Positions 8,710-18,258 of a DNA stretch of 49,718 nucleotides are shown here, piece after piece. The notes beneath the pieces were generated by a model. The model was not told the origin of the DNA. It made no database searches and was given only the letters and a program-made list of their open reading frames with translations. This DNA is from an uncultured Thiotrichales bacterium. Lineage in GTDB: Bacteria; Pseudomonadota; Gammaproteobacteria; CAIRSR01. Position 1 is the first letter of the stretch. The number at the start of each line of letters is the position of its first letter. The position numbers were made by a program, and so were the translations under genes. Location of the stretch: contig CAIRSR010000082.1 in assembly GCA_903881315.1 (NCBI GenBank), positions 1 through 49,718 of the forward strand. The letters run 5' to 3'.

Positions 8710-10152
8710 ATGAGTGACTTGGATCCGAAGGACTGGGCCGCCTTCCGCGCTGAGGGCCACCGCATGTTAGACGACATGCTGGATTACGTCGAGCACATCC
8801 GACAACGCCCAGTGTGGCAGGTCATCCCGCCCGAGGTTCGCGCGAGCATCAACGAGCCACTACCAACCCGCCCCACTGACCTCAGGGACGTGCACGAACT
8901 CTTTATGCGCACAGTTCTACCCTACTCCGTCGGAAATGTACACCCCAGTTTCATGGGTTGGGTGCACGGTGGTGGCACACCGGTCGGGATGTTGGCGGAC
9001 ATGCTGGCCGCCGGACTCAACGCCAACCTTGGCGGACGCGATCAGATGCCAATCGAGATTGAGCGCCAGATAACCCGCTGGATGAGCAGTCTGTTCGGCT
9101 TTCCCGAGACCGCAAGTGGCGTCTTTGTCACCGGCACCTCGATGGCGAATCTCATGGGCATCCTGATTGCGCGGCGGGCGGTGCTCGGCGCTGCGGTGAG
9201 GAGTGAGGGCCTCTGCACCCACAATCTGGTTGCCTACACCTCGACCGACGCACACGGCTGCATCACCCAAGCGATGGATCTCGCTGGTTTTGGTACTTTT
9301 GCACTCCACCTCGTTGCCGTCAACGAGTACCATCAAATGGATGTGGCGGCGCTACAATCCGCGATCACCGCCGATCGGGCGCGTGGCCAGCAGCCGTTCC
9401 TGATCGTTGGCAGTGCCGGAACCGTCAATGTCGGGGCGATCGACGACTTAAGCGCCTTGGCCGCGCTTGCACAGAAAGAATCCTTGTGGTTTCATGTGGA
9501 TGGCGCGTATGGTGCGCTCGGGATGCTGAGCGCCGACATCGCGCCCCGTCTGCAAGGCATTGAATGCGCTGACTCTATCGCCTTCGATTTCCACAAATGG
9601 GGTCAGGTGCCATACGATGCGGGTTTTTTGCTGGTGCGTGATACCATGCGCCACATGGACGCTTTCGCGGCACCCGCTGCCTATCTCCGGCGCGAGGCGC
9701 GGGGTTTGGCGGGCGGGTCGCCGTGGCCCTGCGACCTTGGGCCGGATCTCTCGCGCCGCTTTCGTGCGCTAGCGACTTGGTTTACCCTCAAGGTGTATGG
9801 TAGTGATACACTCGGGCAAATGATCGCCGAGACCTGCCGCCTAGCGCGTTACCTGGCGAGTCAGATAGACGCTCGCCCCGAATTAGAACGCTTAGCGCCG
9901 GTTTCACTGAATATTGTTTGTTTTCGTTTCCGCGCTGCGGATTCTGATGCGGATTCTGATCGGATTAACGCCGAGATTGTTGCTGATCTACAAGAATCAG
10001 GGATTGCTGTGCCGTCAACTACCATAATCAATAACACGCTTGCGATTCGGGTCGCTATCTGTAATCACCGCACCCGCTCACAAGATCTAGACGCATTGCT
10101 TGCGGGCGTTCTCTCATTGGGGACGGCGCACTTGTCATCACTAGTCGAGTAA
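8710..10152 (+). CDS. Group II pyridoxal-phosphate decarboxylase (aromatic amino acid decarboxylase-like)
   Basis: A 480-residue fold-type I PLP enzyme. The ATG at 8710 is preferred over an earlier GTG at 8584, because GAGG lies 11 bp upstream and the extra 42 codons look non-coding. Family marks are HPSFMGWVHGGGTPVGMLAD near the N-terminus, FVTGTSMANLMGILIAR (phosphate-binding loop), HVDGAYG with Asp264, and DFHKWGQVPYDAGF with the PLP lysine at Lys296. Related enzymes remove CO2 from aromatic amino acids, glutamate or aspartate to give amines; the substrate cannot be read here. It opens a six-gene run, 7 bp before the next gene, divergent from fliC. An amine-supplying role for a modification pathway is inferred. 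Confidence 0.85.
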   Translation: MSDLDPKDWAAFRAEGHRMLDDMLDYVEHIRQRPVWQVIPPEVRASINEPLPTRPTDLRDVHELFMRTVLPYSVGNVHPSFMGWVHGGGTPVGMLADMLAAGLNANLGGRDQMPIEIERQITRWMSSLFGFPETASGVFVTGTSMANLMGILIARRAVLGAAVRSEGLCTHNLVAYTSTDAHGCITQAMDLAGFGTFALHLVAVNEYHQMDVAALQSAITADRARGQQPFLIVGSAGTVNVGAIDDLSALAALAQKESLWFHVDGAYGALGMLSADIAPRLQGIECADSIAFDFHKWGQVPYDAGFLLVRDTMRHMDAFAAPAAYLRREARGLAGGSPWPCDLGPDLSRRFRALATWFTLKVYGSDTLGQMIAETCRLARYLASQIDARPELERLAPVSLNIVCFRFRAADSDADSDRINAEIVADLQESGIAVPSTTIINNTLAIRVAICNHRTRSQDLDALLAGVLSLGTAHLSSLVE

Positions 10153-10159
10153 GGATCTT

Positions 10160-11389
10160 ATGCACCAAGAACCCACACCCCAGGCCCTACCCCCGCTGCT
10201 CGGCATGGCGAATTTGATGCGCCGCTGTTACCACGGCGAAAATCTCGTCCCCTTAGGCCAAGCGCTTTTGTCACGCGCCCTCGACAACCCACTAGATGCC
10301 CACGCCTATCTCGATTTCTCTACGGTGTTACAATTAACCGGCAATCGTGCGCACGGCCTGGCGGTTCAGTCCGAGGCGATGAAGCTCCAATTATTGTATG
10401 ACCTCCCGAGTGGGCATGAGGAAACACAATTGCGCCTCTTGGTGATTATGGCCCCCGGCGACTTTATGGCCAATACCCCTGTCGATTTCTTGGTCGAAAA
10501 CTCGACGGTTGCTGTGCAACTGCTCTATCTGCCGGCCAATTATGAATGGCTTGAGATTGTTCCCGAACACGATGTCATGATGGTAGCGGTTGGTGAATCC
10601 AATGAAAACCAGTTTCTTTTACAACGCCTAGCCCGTTATATCACCGATTGGCCACGTCCGGTCATCAACCATCCGGAAAACATTGCTAAACTCGCGCGTG
10701 ATAGCGTATTCCAGAATCTGCAAGGGATTACGGGGGTTGATATACCAATGTCCGTGCGTATCGACCGGGTGGATCTCGAGGCCATCGCCAGCGGACAGAA
10801 GAACCTTGCTGATTTCCTGCCCGAAAGTAGCTTTCCCATCATTGTCCGCCCCATCGACTCTCATGCCGGCAAGAATCTCGTAAAGATAAACGCAGCGACT
10901 GAGATTGTCGGCTATCTACAGCGGGTGCCCAATCTCTTATTCTATCTCTCTCACTATGTTGATTACCAAAGCAGCGATGCAAAGTTCCGTAAATACCGGA
11001 TTGCGCTGATTGATGGCAGGCCTTATCTCTGCCATCTCGCCATCTCTGAACATTGGCTGGTGCATTATGCCAGTGCTGGCATGGAAGAGGATGGCGCAAA
11101 ACGTGCAGAAGAAGAACGCTGTATGGAGAATTTCGCTACAGATTTCGCCACTCGCCACAGCAGCGCATTGCAGGCTATCACCGAGCGTGTGGATCTCTCC
11201 TATTTTGCGATAGACTGCGCGGAGAACCAGCAAGGGGAATTGCTACTGTTTGAGGTAGACAATGCAATGGTCGTCCACTCCCTCGATTCTGGAGCGCTGT
11301 TCCCCTATAAAAAGGTAGCCATGGAGAAGATATTCAAGGCATTTCAGCAAATGCTGGCGAATACCAGCCAAGCAGGAACCATCCGCTAA
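10160..11389 (+). CDS. TPR-like plus ATP-grasp-like ligase candidate
   Basis: 409 residues, no signal peptide. The N-terminal ~90 residues are helical and TPR-like (LGQALLSRALDNPLDAHAYL, then TGNRAHGLAVQSEAM). The rest looks like an ATP-grasp enzyme: FPIIVRPIDSHAGKNL resembles the lysine/glycine-rich nucleotide loop, FRKYRIALIDGRPYLCHLA the central strand, and LLLFEVDNAMVVHS the metal-binding acidic/Asn end. ATP-grasp enzymes join a carboxylate to an amine or thiol through an acyl phosphate. Here it lies between two PLP enzymes (gaps of 7 and 17 bp), so it may link the decarboxylase product to an acid. The fold call is by motif only. Confidence 0.6.
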   Translation: MHQEPTPQALPPLLGMANLMRRCYHGENLVPLGQALLSRALDNPLDAHAYLDFSTVLQLTGNRAHGLAVQSEAMKLQLLYDLPSGHEETQLRLLVIMAPGDFMANTPVDFLVENSTVAVQLLYLPANYEWLEIVPEHDVMMVAVGESNENQFLLQRLARYITDWPRPVINHPENIAKLARDSVFQNLQGITGVDIPMSVRIDRVDLEAIASGQKNLADFLPESSFPIIVRPIDSHAGKNLVKINAATEIVGYLQRVPNLLFYLSHYVDYQSSDAKFRKYRIALIDGRPYLCHLAISEHWLVHYASAGMEEDGAKRAEEERCMENFATDFATRHSSALQAITERVDLSYFAIDCAENQQGELLLFEVDNAMVVHSLDSGALFPYKKVAMEKIFKAFQQMLANTSQAGTIR

Positions 11390-11406
11390 CCTTGCGGGGA
11401 TCATTG

Positions 11407-12906
11407 ATGGTTGCCACGCTGGCGCTGCCCACGACCGAGTGCTTGCTGATTTCTGGAGGCGATGCGCGGATTCAACCCGACCCGGTGTCTGGGGTTTCGG
11501 TCTATGGTTGTCTGCCCCACCCCGATCCAACATTGATTGCGCTCGGCTCTTCGACTGCCTCGACAATCTCTGCGGCGGGATTTGCCGCAGCCGACGCATT
11601 GCGCAATTCCTGCGCGGAGAGACTGCGTCATCAATCCGCGTTCCGGGTATACGCCGACGAGACCGAACGACTCCGTGCGACGTTACCCCGCCTCGCAATT
11701 GCGCCTTTTAGCGACTCGGTGCGGGTAGTGCTGGCCGCTTCTGGAACCGACCTCCACCTTTTGGTCGCGCAGTGGTTAGTGCCCAATAGAATTATCACCG
11801 TCGCCCCCACCGAGACCGGCAATGGGGTTTCCGCAGCGCTCTCTGGGCGGCATTTTAATGATCGCACCGCCTACGGTGGCGTCTTTACGGTTGGCGATGC
11901 GTTGCACAGCCAATGCAATACTTCCTTGGTAACATTGTCGCCGCGTCATCCGGATGGTGAACTGCGCACAACCGATGAATTTAACGCCGAATACGCAGCG
12001 CACGTTGATCAGGCAGTAACAGCAGGCGAGCGGGTACTATTGGTGCTCACTGATGTCAGCAAGACCGCCCTGATTCTGCCCGACATAACCCTGGTGCGCT
12101 CTTTAAAAGGGCGCTGGCCGGATCAGGTTGAGGTACTGGTCGATGCCTGTCAATTCCGCCTCGCCCCACCAACAATTGCCGCCTACCTCGCAGAAGGATG
12201 GATGGTAGCACTCACCGGATCTAAATTTATTGCAGGCCCGGCCTTTTGCGGTTGCCTCTTGGCACCACACTCGGTAAGCGAACGCTACCGCGATCGGGTA
12301 TTGCACCCGTCGGTTGGCGTTTATTCTAGCGCCGCCGACTGGCCAAGCGACTGGAGCGTTACCCGCGAATTACCGGAGAGCGTGAATTTTGGGTTATTGT
12401 TACGCTGGGAAGCCGCCGTTACCGAGTTGAATGCCTTCTATGAAGTGCCAAATCGCGCTGCCGCCGACTTCTTGCGCCAATTTGGGCAAGCGGTACGCCA
12501 ACACATCGCAACCGACGAGTGTTTGCAAGCCCTGTCGGTTCGTGAGTTATCGCGCCCATGGCCAGAAAGTGGCGATGGCGAATTACCCTGGGACAGGGAA
12601 CAGACGATATTCCCCTTTCTTTTGTATCAACCAGGTAATGATGGTATAGCACGTCCGCTTGGTTATGATGAAACCATGCAGATATACCAAGCATTTTTAC
12701 ATCAGACGCAACAAACCCAGCCCCGTTTCCAGTTCGGCAAGCCGGTGCCTTTTCGACAGAGTGACGGAACCCCAATCGGTGCATTACGCCTGGCCGTCAG
12801 CGCACCGATGGTGGTTTCCGCCTGCCGTGATGGTAAACTTTCCCAGATGATTGGCAACGCTTTGGCTGCGCTAGACGAGGTTGCCCGTTTCGTGAAAACC
12901 ATGTAA
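11407..12906 (+). CDS. Class V aminotransferase-fold PLP enzyme, unknown reaction
   Basis: 499 residues. The ATG at 11407 has GGGGA 6 bp upstream; a TTG 15 bp earlier is less likely. The centre shows the class V (NifS/kynureninase) arrangement: VLVDACQ with Asp246 and Gln249, then TGSKFIAGPAFCGCLL with the probable PLP Lys273 27 residues on. The rest diverges from cysteine desulfurases and I see no obvious catalytic-cysteine loop. Possible roles are transamination, C-S or C-C lyase or hydrolase activity. It overlaps no neighbour and sits 45 bp before gmd in the same run. I do not recognise a characterised orthologue. Confidence 0.65.
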   Translation: MVATLALPTTECLLISGGDARIQPDPVSGVSVYGCLPHPDPTLIALGSSTASTISAAGFAAADALRNSCAERLRHQSAFRVYADETERLRATLPRLAIAPFSDSVRVVLAASGTDLHLLVAQWLVPNRIITVAPTETGNGVSAALSGRHFNDRTAYGGVFTVGDALHSQCNTSLVTLSPRHPDGELRTTDEFNAEYAAHVDQAVTAGERVLLVLTDVSKTALILPDITLVRSLKGRWPDQVEVLVDACQFRLAPPTIAAYLAEGWMVALTGSKFIAGPAFCGCLLAPHSVSERYRDRVLHPSVGVYSSAADWPSDWSVTRELPESVNFGLLLRWEAAVTELNAFYEVPNRAAADFLRQFGQAVRQHIATDECLQALSVRELSRPWPESGDGELPWDREQTIFPFLLYQPGNDGIARPLGYDETMQIYQAFLHQTQQTQPRFQFGKPVPFRQSDGTPIGALRLAVSAPMVVSACRDGKLSQMIGNALAALDEVARFVKTM

Positions 12907-12951
12907 TTCACGAATGCGCTGCCCTCTCGAAGGATGACGGAGACAATCGCA

Positions 12952-14034
12952 ATGAAACGAGCACTGATTACCGGCATCACCGGCCAAGATGGTGCCTACC
13001 TGGCCGAGTTTCTTTTAGAGAAGGGCTATGAGGTACATGGCATTAAACGGCGCTCCTCGCTCTTTAATACTGACCGCATCGATCACCTCTATCAGGGCCC
13101 CCAAGAGGACGGGAGGCGCTTTATTTTGCATTATGGCGACCTCACTGATTCTACCAACCTCATCCGCATTGTGCAGCAGGTTCAGCCCGACGAATTATAT
13201 AATCTCGCCGCACAGAGCCACGTTGCGGTTTCTTTTGAAAGCCCAGAATATACCGCCAATGCGGATGCGCTCGGCACCCTGCGCCTACTTGAGGCCATCC
13301 GCATCCTCGGGCTTGAGCGCAAGACCAGGATCTATCAGGCATCAACCTCCGAGCTTTTCGGCAAGGTACAAGAGATTCCACAACGCGAGACCACACCCTT
13401 TTATCCGCGCTCGCCCTATGCGGTAGCAAAGCTTTATGCCTACTGGATTACGGTAAATTATCGTGAGGCCTATGGGCTGTATGCGTGCAACGGGATTCTA
13501 TTCAATCATGAATCCCCGATACGCGGCGAGACCTTTGTCACGCGCAAGATTACCCGGGCGTTGGCGCGTATTCATCTTGGCCTTCAAGAGCGCCTCTATC
13601 TCGGCAATATGAACTCAAAGCGTGACTGGGGTCATGCCCGCGATTATGTAGAGATGCAGTGGCTCATGCTGCAACAAGAAACCCCAGAGGATTATGTCAT
13701 TGCCACCGGCGAGCAATACTCGGTGCGTGAGTTTGTGACAGCGGTCGCCAACCAACTCGGCATTGACATCACCTGGGTTGGCGAAGGCCTCGACGAAAAA
13801 GGCATCGACGCGAATGGGCGGTGTATTGTTGCCGTGGATCCGCGTTATTTCCGGCCAACCGAGGTAGAAACATTACTCGGCGACGCCACCAAGGCGCGTG
13901 AGAAACTCGGCTGGGTGCCGCGCATTGGCTTTAAAGAACTCGTCTCGGAAATGGTTTCCGCCGACCTCGAGACCGCACAACGCGATTCTCTATGTATCCG
14001 CGAGGGATTCCGCGTCTATCGCCACCACGAATAA
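12952..14034 (+). CDS. gmd: GDP-mannose 4,6-dehydratase
   Basis: 360 residues from the ATG at 12952 (GGAG 9 bp upstream; an ATG at 12934 adds only six codons). The Rossmann motif [17 protein letters not shown] opens the protein. Catalytic STSELFG and [10 protein letters not shown] (Tyr-x-x-x-Lys) and the [17 protein letters not shown] substrate loop are present, and length is normal. It converts GDP-D-mannose to GDP-4-keto-6-deoxymannose in the cytosol. fcl follows 11 bp later, and the GDP-mannose source, manC, lies at 22956 in the same window. Confidence 0.97.
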   Translation: MKRALITGITGQDGAYLAEFLLEKGYEVHGIKRRSSLFNTDRIDHLYQGPQEDGRRFILHYGDLTDSTNLIRIVQQVQPDELYNLAAQSHVAVSFESPEYTANADALGTLRLLEAIRILGLERKTRIYQASTSELFGKVQEIPQRETTPFYPRSPYAVAKLYAYWITVNYREAYGLYACNGILFNHESPIRGETFVTRKITRALARIHLGLQERLYLGNMNSKRDWGHARDYVEMQWLMLQQETPEDYVIATGEQYSVREFVTAVANQLGIDITWVGEGLDEKGIDANGRCIVAVDPRYFRPTEVETLLGDATKAREKLGWVPRIGFKELVSEMVSADLETAQRDSLCIREGFRVYRHHE

Positions 14035-14045
14035 GGGGGGTTGGA

Positions 14046-14987
14046 GTGGAACTTTCCGCACGCATCTATGTTGCTGGTCACAATGGCCTGGTGGGGGCGG
14101 CTATGCTGCGCGCTTTACAGGCGCGTGGACACGAGCAACTGATTACCCACCGCCACGCCACACTTGACCTCACCAATCAATTGGCGGTAGACAACTTCTT
14201 TTCACGCGAGCATCCTGACTATGTGTTTCTCGCAGCCGCCAAGGTGGGAGGGATTCACGCCAATGATACCTTTCCGGCAGATTTTATCCGCGACAATCTG
14301 CTAATCCAGACCCACGTCATCGATGCAGCCTATCGCTTTGGCGTCAAGAAACTATTATTTCTTGGTTCCTCCTGCATTTACCCAAGACACGCGCCCCAGC
14401 CAATCCCCGAGGACGCCCTACTCACCGGCCCACTCGAGCCAACCAACGAATGGTATGCCATCGCCAAGATCTCGGGCATTAAGATGTGTCAGGCCTATCG
14501 TCGCCAATATGGCTTCTCGGCAATTGCGCTGATGCCGACCAATCTGTATGGGCCGGGTGATAATTTCCACCCGACCAATTCGCATGTCGTGCCCGCCTTG
14601 ATTCGCCGTTTCCATGAAGCCAAAGAGGCAGGGTTACCACAGGTGGTGGTCTGGGGCACCGGTACGCCTTTGCGGGAATTCTTACATGTGGACGATCTCG
14701 CCGAGGCGGCCTGCTTTTTGATGGACAATTATGATGACGAACGGATTATTAATATAGGCACTGGCGACGAACTCTCGATAGGCGCATTGGCCGCACAGGT
14801 CGCGGAGGTGGTGGGATATCGCGGCGAGATTATTTTTGATGCCACCAAGCCAGATGGTATTCCTCGCAAGCTGGTTGATACCTCGCGCCTGTCCGCGCTG
14901 GGCTGGCAGGCGCGGATTGGGCTCCGCGAGGGGATTACGGACACCTACCGTTGGTTCTTAGACCACCTTGAGATATTTCGCAAATAG
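14046..14987 (+). CDS. fcl: GDP-L-fucose synthase
   Basis: 313 residues from a GTG at 14046, with a run of six G ending 5 bp upstream. An ATG at 13992 would lie deep inside gmd and adds nothing conserved. It has the Rossmann start [19 protein letters not shown], the LGSSCIYP motif, and [20 protein letters not shown] with the catalytic Tyr-x-x-x-Lys. It epimerises and reduces the Gmd product to GDP-L-fucose. It is immediately followed by the SDR gene (1 bp gap), so co-translation is likely. The end use of the fucose (flagellin, LPS or exopolysaccharide) is not shown. Confidence 0.95.
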   Translation: MELSARIYVAGHNGLVGAAMLRALQARGHEQLITHRHATLDLTNQLAVDNFFSREHPDYVFLAAAKVGGIHANDTFPADFIRDNLLIQTHVIDAAYRFGVKKLLFLGSSCIYPRHAPQPIPEDALLTGPLEPTNEWYAIAKISGIKMCQAYRRQYGFSAIALMPTNLYGPGDNFHPTNSHVVPALIRRFHEAKEAGLPQVVVWGTGTPLREFLHVDDLAEAACFLMDNYDDERIINIGTGDELSIGALAAQVAEVVGYRGEIIFDATKPDGIPRKLVDTSRLSALGWQARIGLREGITDTYRWFLDHLEIFRK

Positions 14988-14988
14988 T

Positions 14989-15729
14989 ATGGACAGTATT
15001 TCCTCCATTCCAGTCGTGTTGATTACGGGTGCGGCGCGGCGCGTCGGTGCGGTAATTGCCCGCACCTTACACGCGGCGGGGATGAATGTGGTATTGCATT
15101 ATCGCTCCTCGGCGGATGAGGCCCGTGCCCTGCGGGATGAATTGGTAGCGGCGCGTACCCATTCGGCGATTACGCTGCAAGCGGATCTATTGGATTTTGA
15201 TCATCTGCCTGCTTTGGTAGAACAGGCAGCGGCGTCCTGGGGACGGCTCGATTGTTTGGTGAATAACGCCTCCTCGTTTTATCCGACCGCCGTTACCGGG
15301 ACTTCTGCGGCGGCGTGGGACGATCTCATGGGCACGAATCTCCGCGCCCCTTATATCTTATCGGCGGCGGCGACACCGTGGTTGCGGATTGCGCGGGGCT
15401 GTATTGTAAATATCGTCGATATCTATGCGGAACGTCCGCTTAAGGGGTATCCGGTTTATAGTATTGCCAAGGCGGGGCTTGCGATGTTGACCAAAGCGCT
15501 GGCACAGGAATTGGGGCCGGAGATTCGGGTGAATGCAGTGGCACCTGGGATTATTCTGTGGCCAGACCAGGCCATTAACGATGGATATAAGGATGGGTTG
15601 CTGGGACGTACGGCGTTGCGGCGGATTGGATCACCGTTGGAGATTGCGCAGGCGGTGCGGTTTTTGGTGCGCGAGGCCACTTATACTAGTGGACATATCT
15701 TGAACGTAGATGGTGGGCGATTGTTGTAG
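14989..15729 (+). CDS. Pteridine reductase-like short-chain dehydrogenase
   Basis: 246 residues. The coenzyme motif is TGAARRVG, the T-G-x-x-x-R-x-G form typical of pteridine reductases instead of the usual T-G-x-x-x-G-x-G. NNASSFYPTAVTGT and the catalytic YSIAK follow, with a VNAVAPGIILWPDQ loop and a terminal YTSGHILNVDGG segment. Family members (PTR1, FolM) reduce dihydropterins or dihydrofolate with NADPH. The gene is nearly fused to fcl, so it ends the six-gene run; a sugar or other ketone substrate cannot be excluded. Confidence 0.82.
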   Translation: MDSISSIPVVLITGAARRVGAVIARTLHAAGMNVVLHYRSSADEARALRDELVAARTHSAITLQADLLDFDHLPALVEQAAASWGRLDCLVNNASSFYPTAVTGTSAAAWDDLMGTNLRAPYILSAAATPWLRIARGCIVNIVDIYAERPLKGYPVYSIAKAGLAMLTKALAQELGPEIRVNAVAPGIILWPDQAINDGYKDGLLGRTALRRIGSPLEIAQAVRFLVREATYTSGHILNVDGGRLL

Positions 15730-15782
15730 GGCGCGCCCCTCTCCTCTTGCGACAATTCGATGACGCCTCGTTCTGTTTTATA

Positions 15783-15852
15783 TTAAATCCCTCCCCGAGA
15801 TCGGGGAGGGGCTGGGGGAGGGGTTGAGATTTTGATTTGATATTTTGACTTG
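15783..15852 (+). repeat. Dispersed repeat family A, copy 2
   Basis: The unit begins TTAAATCCCTCCCCGAGATC and continues GGGGAGGGGCTGGGGGAGGGG, then TTGAGATTTTGA and a T/G/A-rich tail with TTTTGACTT. It lies between the convergent ends of the SDR gene and flgH, facing copy 3. Confidence 0.75.
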
Positions 15853-15889
15853 ATACGTTGATTTGCCATCAAACCCCACAGAAGATTGT

Positions 15890-15945
15890 CTCCCCCCTCC
15901 CCCTTCCCCCAGCCCCCTCCCCATTCATGGGGAGGGGATTTATAA
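15890..15945 (-). repeat. Dispersed repeat family A, copy 3 (inverted)
   Basis: On the minus strand this reads TATAAATCCCCTCCCCATGA followed by ATGGGGAGGGGGCTGGGGG and a G-run. With copy 2 it forms an inverted pair with about 40 bp between, able to fold into a long stem. It lies 20 bp past the flgH stop, so it may act as the 3' end structure of the flgB-H transcript. Confidence 0.75.
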
Positions 15946-15964
15946 TAATAAAGCAAAACATCCC

Positions 15965-16624
15965 CTAAAACGGAAAGATCGCACTGATAAAGAAACGCCC
16001 CAACCAGCCCAAAGAATTCGCATCGGCAAGTGCTCCCTTACCACCGTAGGAAAAGGTCGCATTCGCTATCGAGGTCGATAGTACCGTATTGCTAGAACTG
16101 ACATCAGCCGGTCGCACAATCCCCGATAGCCGCACATATTCACTCCCTTGATTCAACCCAATCACCTTATCGCCACGGATCATCAGATAACCATTCGGTA
16201 ACACCTCGGTTACTGTTACGCTAATGTTTCCGGAAAGACTGTTGCTTTGCACACTATTACCCGCACCATCAAACGAGGTATTACTCGCAATGGTGCTATT
16301 CGGCCAGGTCGGCTTGTTCCCAAACAAAGTCGCCGAGGTGCTAATAGCATCCGCTTTACTGAGTTTGGTCTCCGCATTCTTGCTCGCATCCGTTTTCTCG
16401 ACAAGCGTCACGGTGAGAATGTCACCAACCCGTCGCGCCCGATCGTCTTCAAACAACACGATATCATAACCCGCATGATAGATTGCGCCATCCTGTGGCG
16501 GCGGGGTGTGAGAGGCAAGCGGTAATGTCGGCGCATAGGTTGGGTCATGCTGCGGTGTTTCCGCACAACCACCCAGCAACAAAACAACCGCTGCGATTCC
16601 AACATTTCTAATTATGCGGCTCAT
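15965..16624 (-). CDS. flgH: Flagellar L-ring lipoprotein FlgH
   Basis: 219 residues from the ATG at 16624, which has GAGGTG 5 bp upstream. An ATG at 16636 overlapping the flgG stop would add four residues. The N-terminus is a lipoprotein signal with lipobox LLGGC, so the mature protein is lipidated and sits in the outer membrane. FlgH motifs include LFEDDRARRVGDILTVTLVE, KTDASKNAETKLSK and the C-terminal ADANSLGWLGRFF, close to the family's usual ending. Last gene of flgBCDEFGH. Confidence 0.95.
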   Translation of the reverse strand: MSRIIRNVGIAAVVLLLGGCAETPQHDPTYAPTLPLASHTPPPQDGAIYHAGYDIVLFEDDRARRVGDILTVTLVEKTDASKNAETKLSKADAISTSATLFGNKPTWPNSTIASNTSFDGAGNSVQSNSLSGNISVTVTEVLPNGYLMIRGDKVIGLNQGSEYVRLSGIVRPADVSSSNTVLSTSIANATFSYGGKGALADANSLGWLGRFFISAIFPF

Positions 16625-16632
16625 GACACACC

Positions 16633-17421
16633 TCATACATTCGTCGAGAGGTAGCCCAGCATCTGGTCGGTGGTAGAAATGGCCTTAGAATTCATTTCGT
16701 AGGCGCGTTGCACCTCAATCATATTGATCATTTCTTCCACCACATTTACGTTAGAACTTTCCACCGCTCCCTGCATCAGACTACCCATTCCATTCAGGCC
16801 CGGCGCACTGGTTTGCGGAGCACCACTTGCCGTCGTCTCTTGGAATAGATTATTACCAATGGCCTGCAGCCCTGAGGGATTCACAAAATCGGCAAGCTGC
16901 AAGGTCCCAAGCTGTTGCGCCGCGACCTGGCCTGGCATTTGCACCGAAACAATGCCGTCCGAACCAATCGTAACGCTCTGCGCATTCGTCGGGATATTGC
17001 CGACCTGCGGCTGTAAGAGTAAACCATTGGCCGTCACAATCTGGCCCTGATTATTGAGCTGCAAAGAACCATCACGGGTATAGGCAACCGTTCCGTCTGG
17101 TTGGAGGATTTGCAGAAAACCACGGCCATTGATGGCAACATCCATTGAATTGCCGGTCTGGACGATATTCCCCTCACTAAAAAGCTTTTCGGTTGCGACA
17201 GTACGCACCCCAGTACCGAGAGAAAGCCCCGAAGGCAGCGTCGTGGTCTGTGAGGATTGGGCACCGGACTGACGGATATTCTGGTAGATGAGATCCTCGA
17301 ATATCGCCCGATCCCGCTTAAAACCCGTGGTGCTAACATTGGCCAGGTTGTTAGAAACAACCGCCATGTTGGTTTGCTGGGCATCAAGACCCGTTTTTGA
17401 GATCCACAGAGCACGATTCAT
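16633..17421 (-). CDS. flgG: Flagellar distal rod protein FlgG
   Basis: 262 residues, the family's standard length. It starts [19 protein letters not shown], then [19 protein letters not shown], the universal rod/hook N-terminal motif. It ends with [20 protein letters not shown] and [14 protein letters not shown], the matching C-terminal helix. FlgG forms the stiff outer rod in the periplasm. GGGAG lies 8 bp before the ATG. The flgH start overlaps or abuts its stop. Confidence 0.97.
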   Translation of the reverse strand: MNRALWISKTGLDAQQTNMAVVSNNLANVSTTGFKRDRAIFEDLIYQNIRQSGAQSSQTTTLPSGLSLGTGVRTVATEKLFSEGNIVQTGNSMDVAINGRGFLQILQPDGTVAYTRDGSLQLNNQGQIVTANGLLLQPQVGNIPTNAQSVTIGSDGIVSVQMPGQVAAQQLGTLQLADFVNPSGLQAIGNNLFQETTASGAPQTSAPGLNGMGSLMQGAVESSNVNVVEEMINMIEVQRAYEMNSKAISTTDQMLGYLSTNV

Positions 17422-17485
17422 GGGGCTTACTCCCTAAATTTGCCGGAATTGTTTTCCGGACGAGAACACTGGTAGTTTTGATCAA

Positions 17486-18226
17486 CTACTGTATCTGAAG
17501 CAATTTCGATGCCGCCGAGGAGTTATCCTCACCGCTACGCATCAATTTAACCTGCATCTCGTACTGACGTTGCAGATTGATCATGGTCACCAACGATTCC
17601 ACCGGATTGGCATTACTTCCCTCGATGGTGCCCGAGGCAACCGACACACTGGCGTCCGGGGGCGCGACACCGCCCCCTTGCAGGCGAAAAAGCCCATCAA
17701 GGCCCTTTTCTAGTTGTGAGGTGTCGGGGTTGACGAGCTTGATTCTATCGACCACCACCATGGCATTGGCTGCCTGGCCCAGCGGGCGCGCAGTAATTGT
17801 CCCATCTTGGGCAATCTCGACTTTCTCATAGGGGGGAAGCGCAATCGGGCCGTTATTACCGAGGACATAATGACCCGCGCCATTGGTCAATACGCCACCC
17901 GTCCCAAGGTGGAGATCCCCCGCACGAGTATAAGCCTCGGTGCCATCAGCGCCTTGTACAGCGATAAATCCCTTTCCGTGGATGGCAACGTCGAGATCGT
18001 TTCCCGTCGTCACCAAGGCACCTGGCGTAAAATCGACACCAGGGCGCTCCGTCATTCCATATACCCGCGAGGCGTAGCCATCGCCAAAGACCGGCATCGC
18101 GCGAAACTCATTGAGATCGGCGCGAAACCCCGTAGTGCTCACATTGGCCAGGTTATGGGTATTCGATTCCTGGGCCTGCATGATCTGCTTGACCCCAGAC
18201 ATGGCAACATAAAGCATACGATCCAT
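17486..18226 (-). CDS. flgF: Flagellar proximal rod protein FlgF
   Basis: 246 residues. N-terminus MDRMLYVAMSGVKQIMQAQE, then [21 protein letters not shown]-terminus GSNANPVESLVTMINLQRQY and EMQVKLM. FlgF differs from FlgG by the -LYVAMSG- start and the shorter middle. It is part of the proximal rod. GAGGAG lies 8 bp upstream of the ATG. It lies between flgE and flgG in the conserved order. Confidence 0.96.
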   Translation of the reverse strand: MDRMLYVAMSGVKQIMQAQESNTHNLANVSTTGFRADLNEFRAMPVFGDGYASRVYGMTERPGVDFTPGALVTTGNDLDVAIHGKGFIAVQGADGTEAYTRAGDLHLGTGGVLTNGAGHYVLGNNGPIALPPYEKVEIAQDGTITARPLGQAANAMVVVDRIKLVNPDTSQLEKGLDGLFRLQGGGVAPPDASVSVASGTIEGSNANPVESLVTMINLQRQYEMQVKLMRSGEDNSSAASKLLQIQ

Positions 18227-18258
18227 GGCGGCTACTCCTCGGGATAATTCAACTTACC

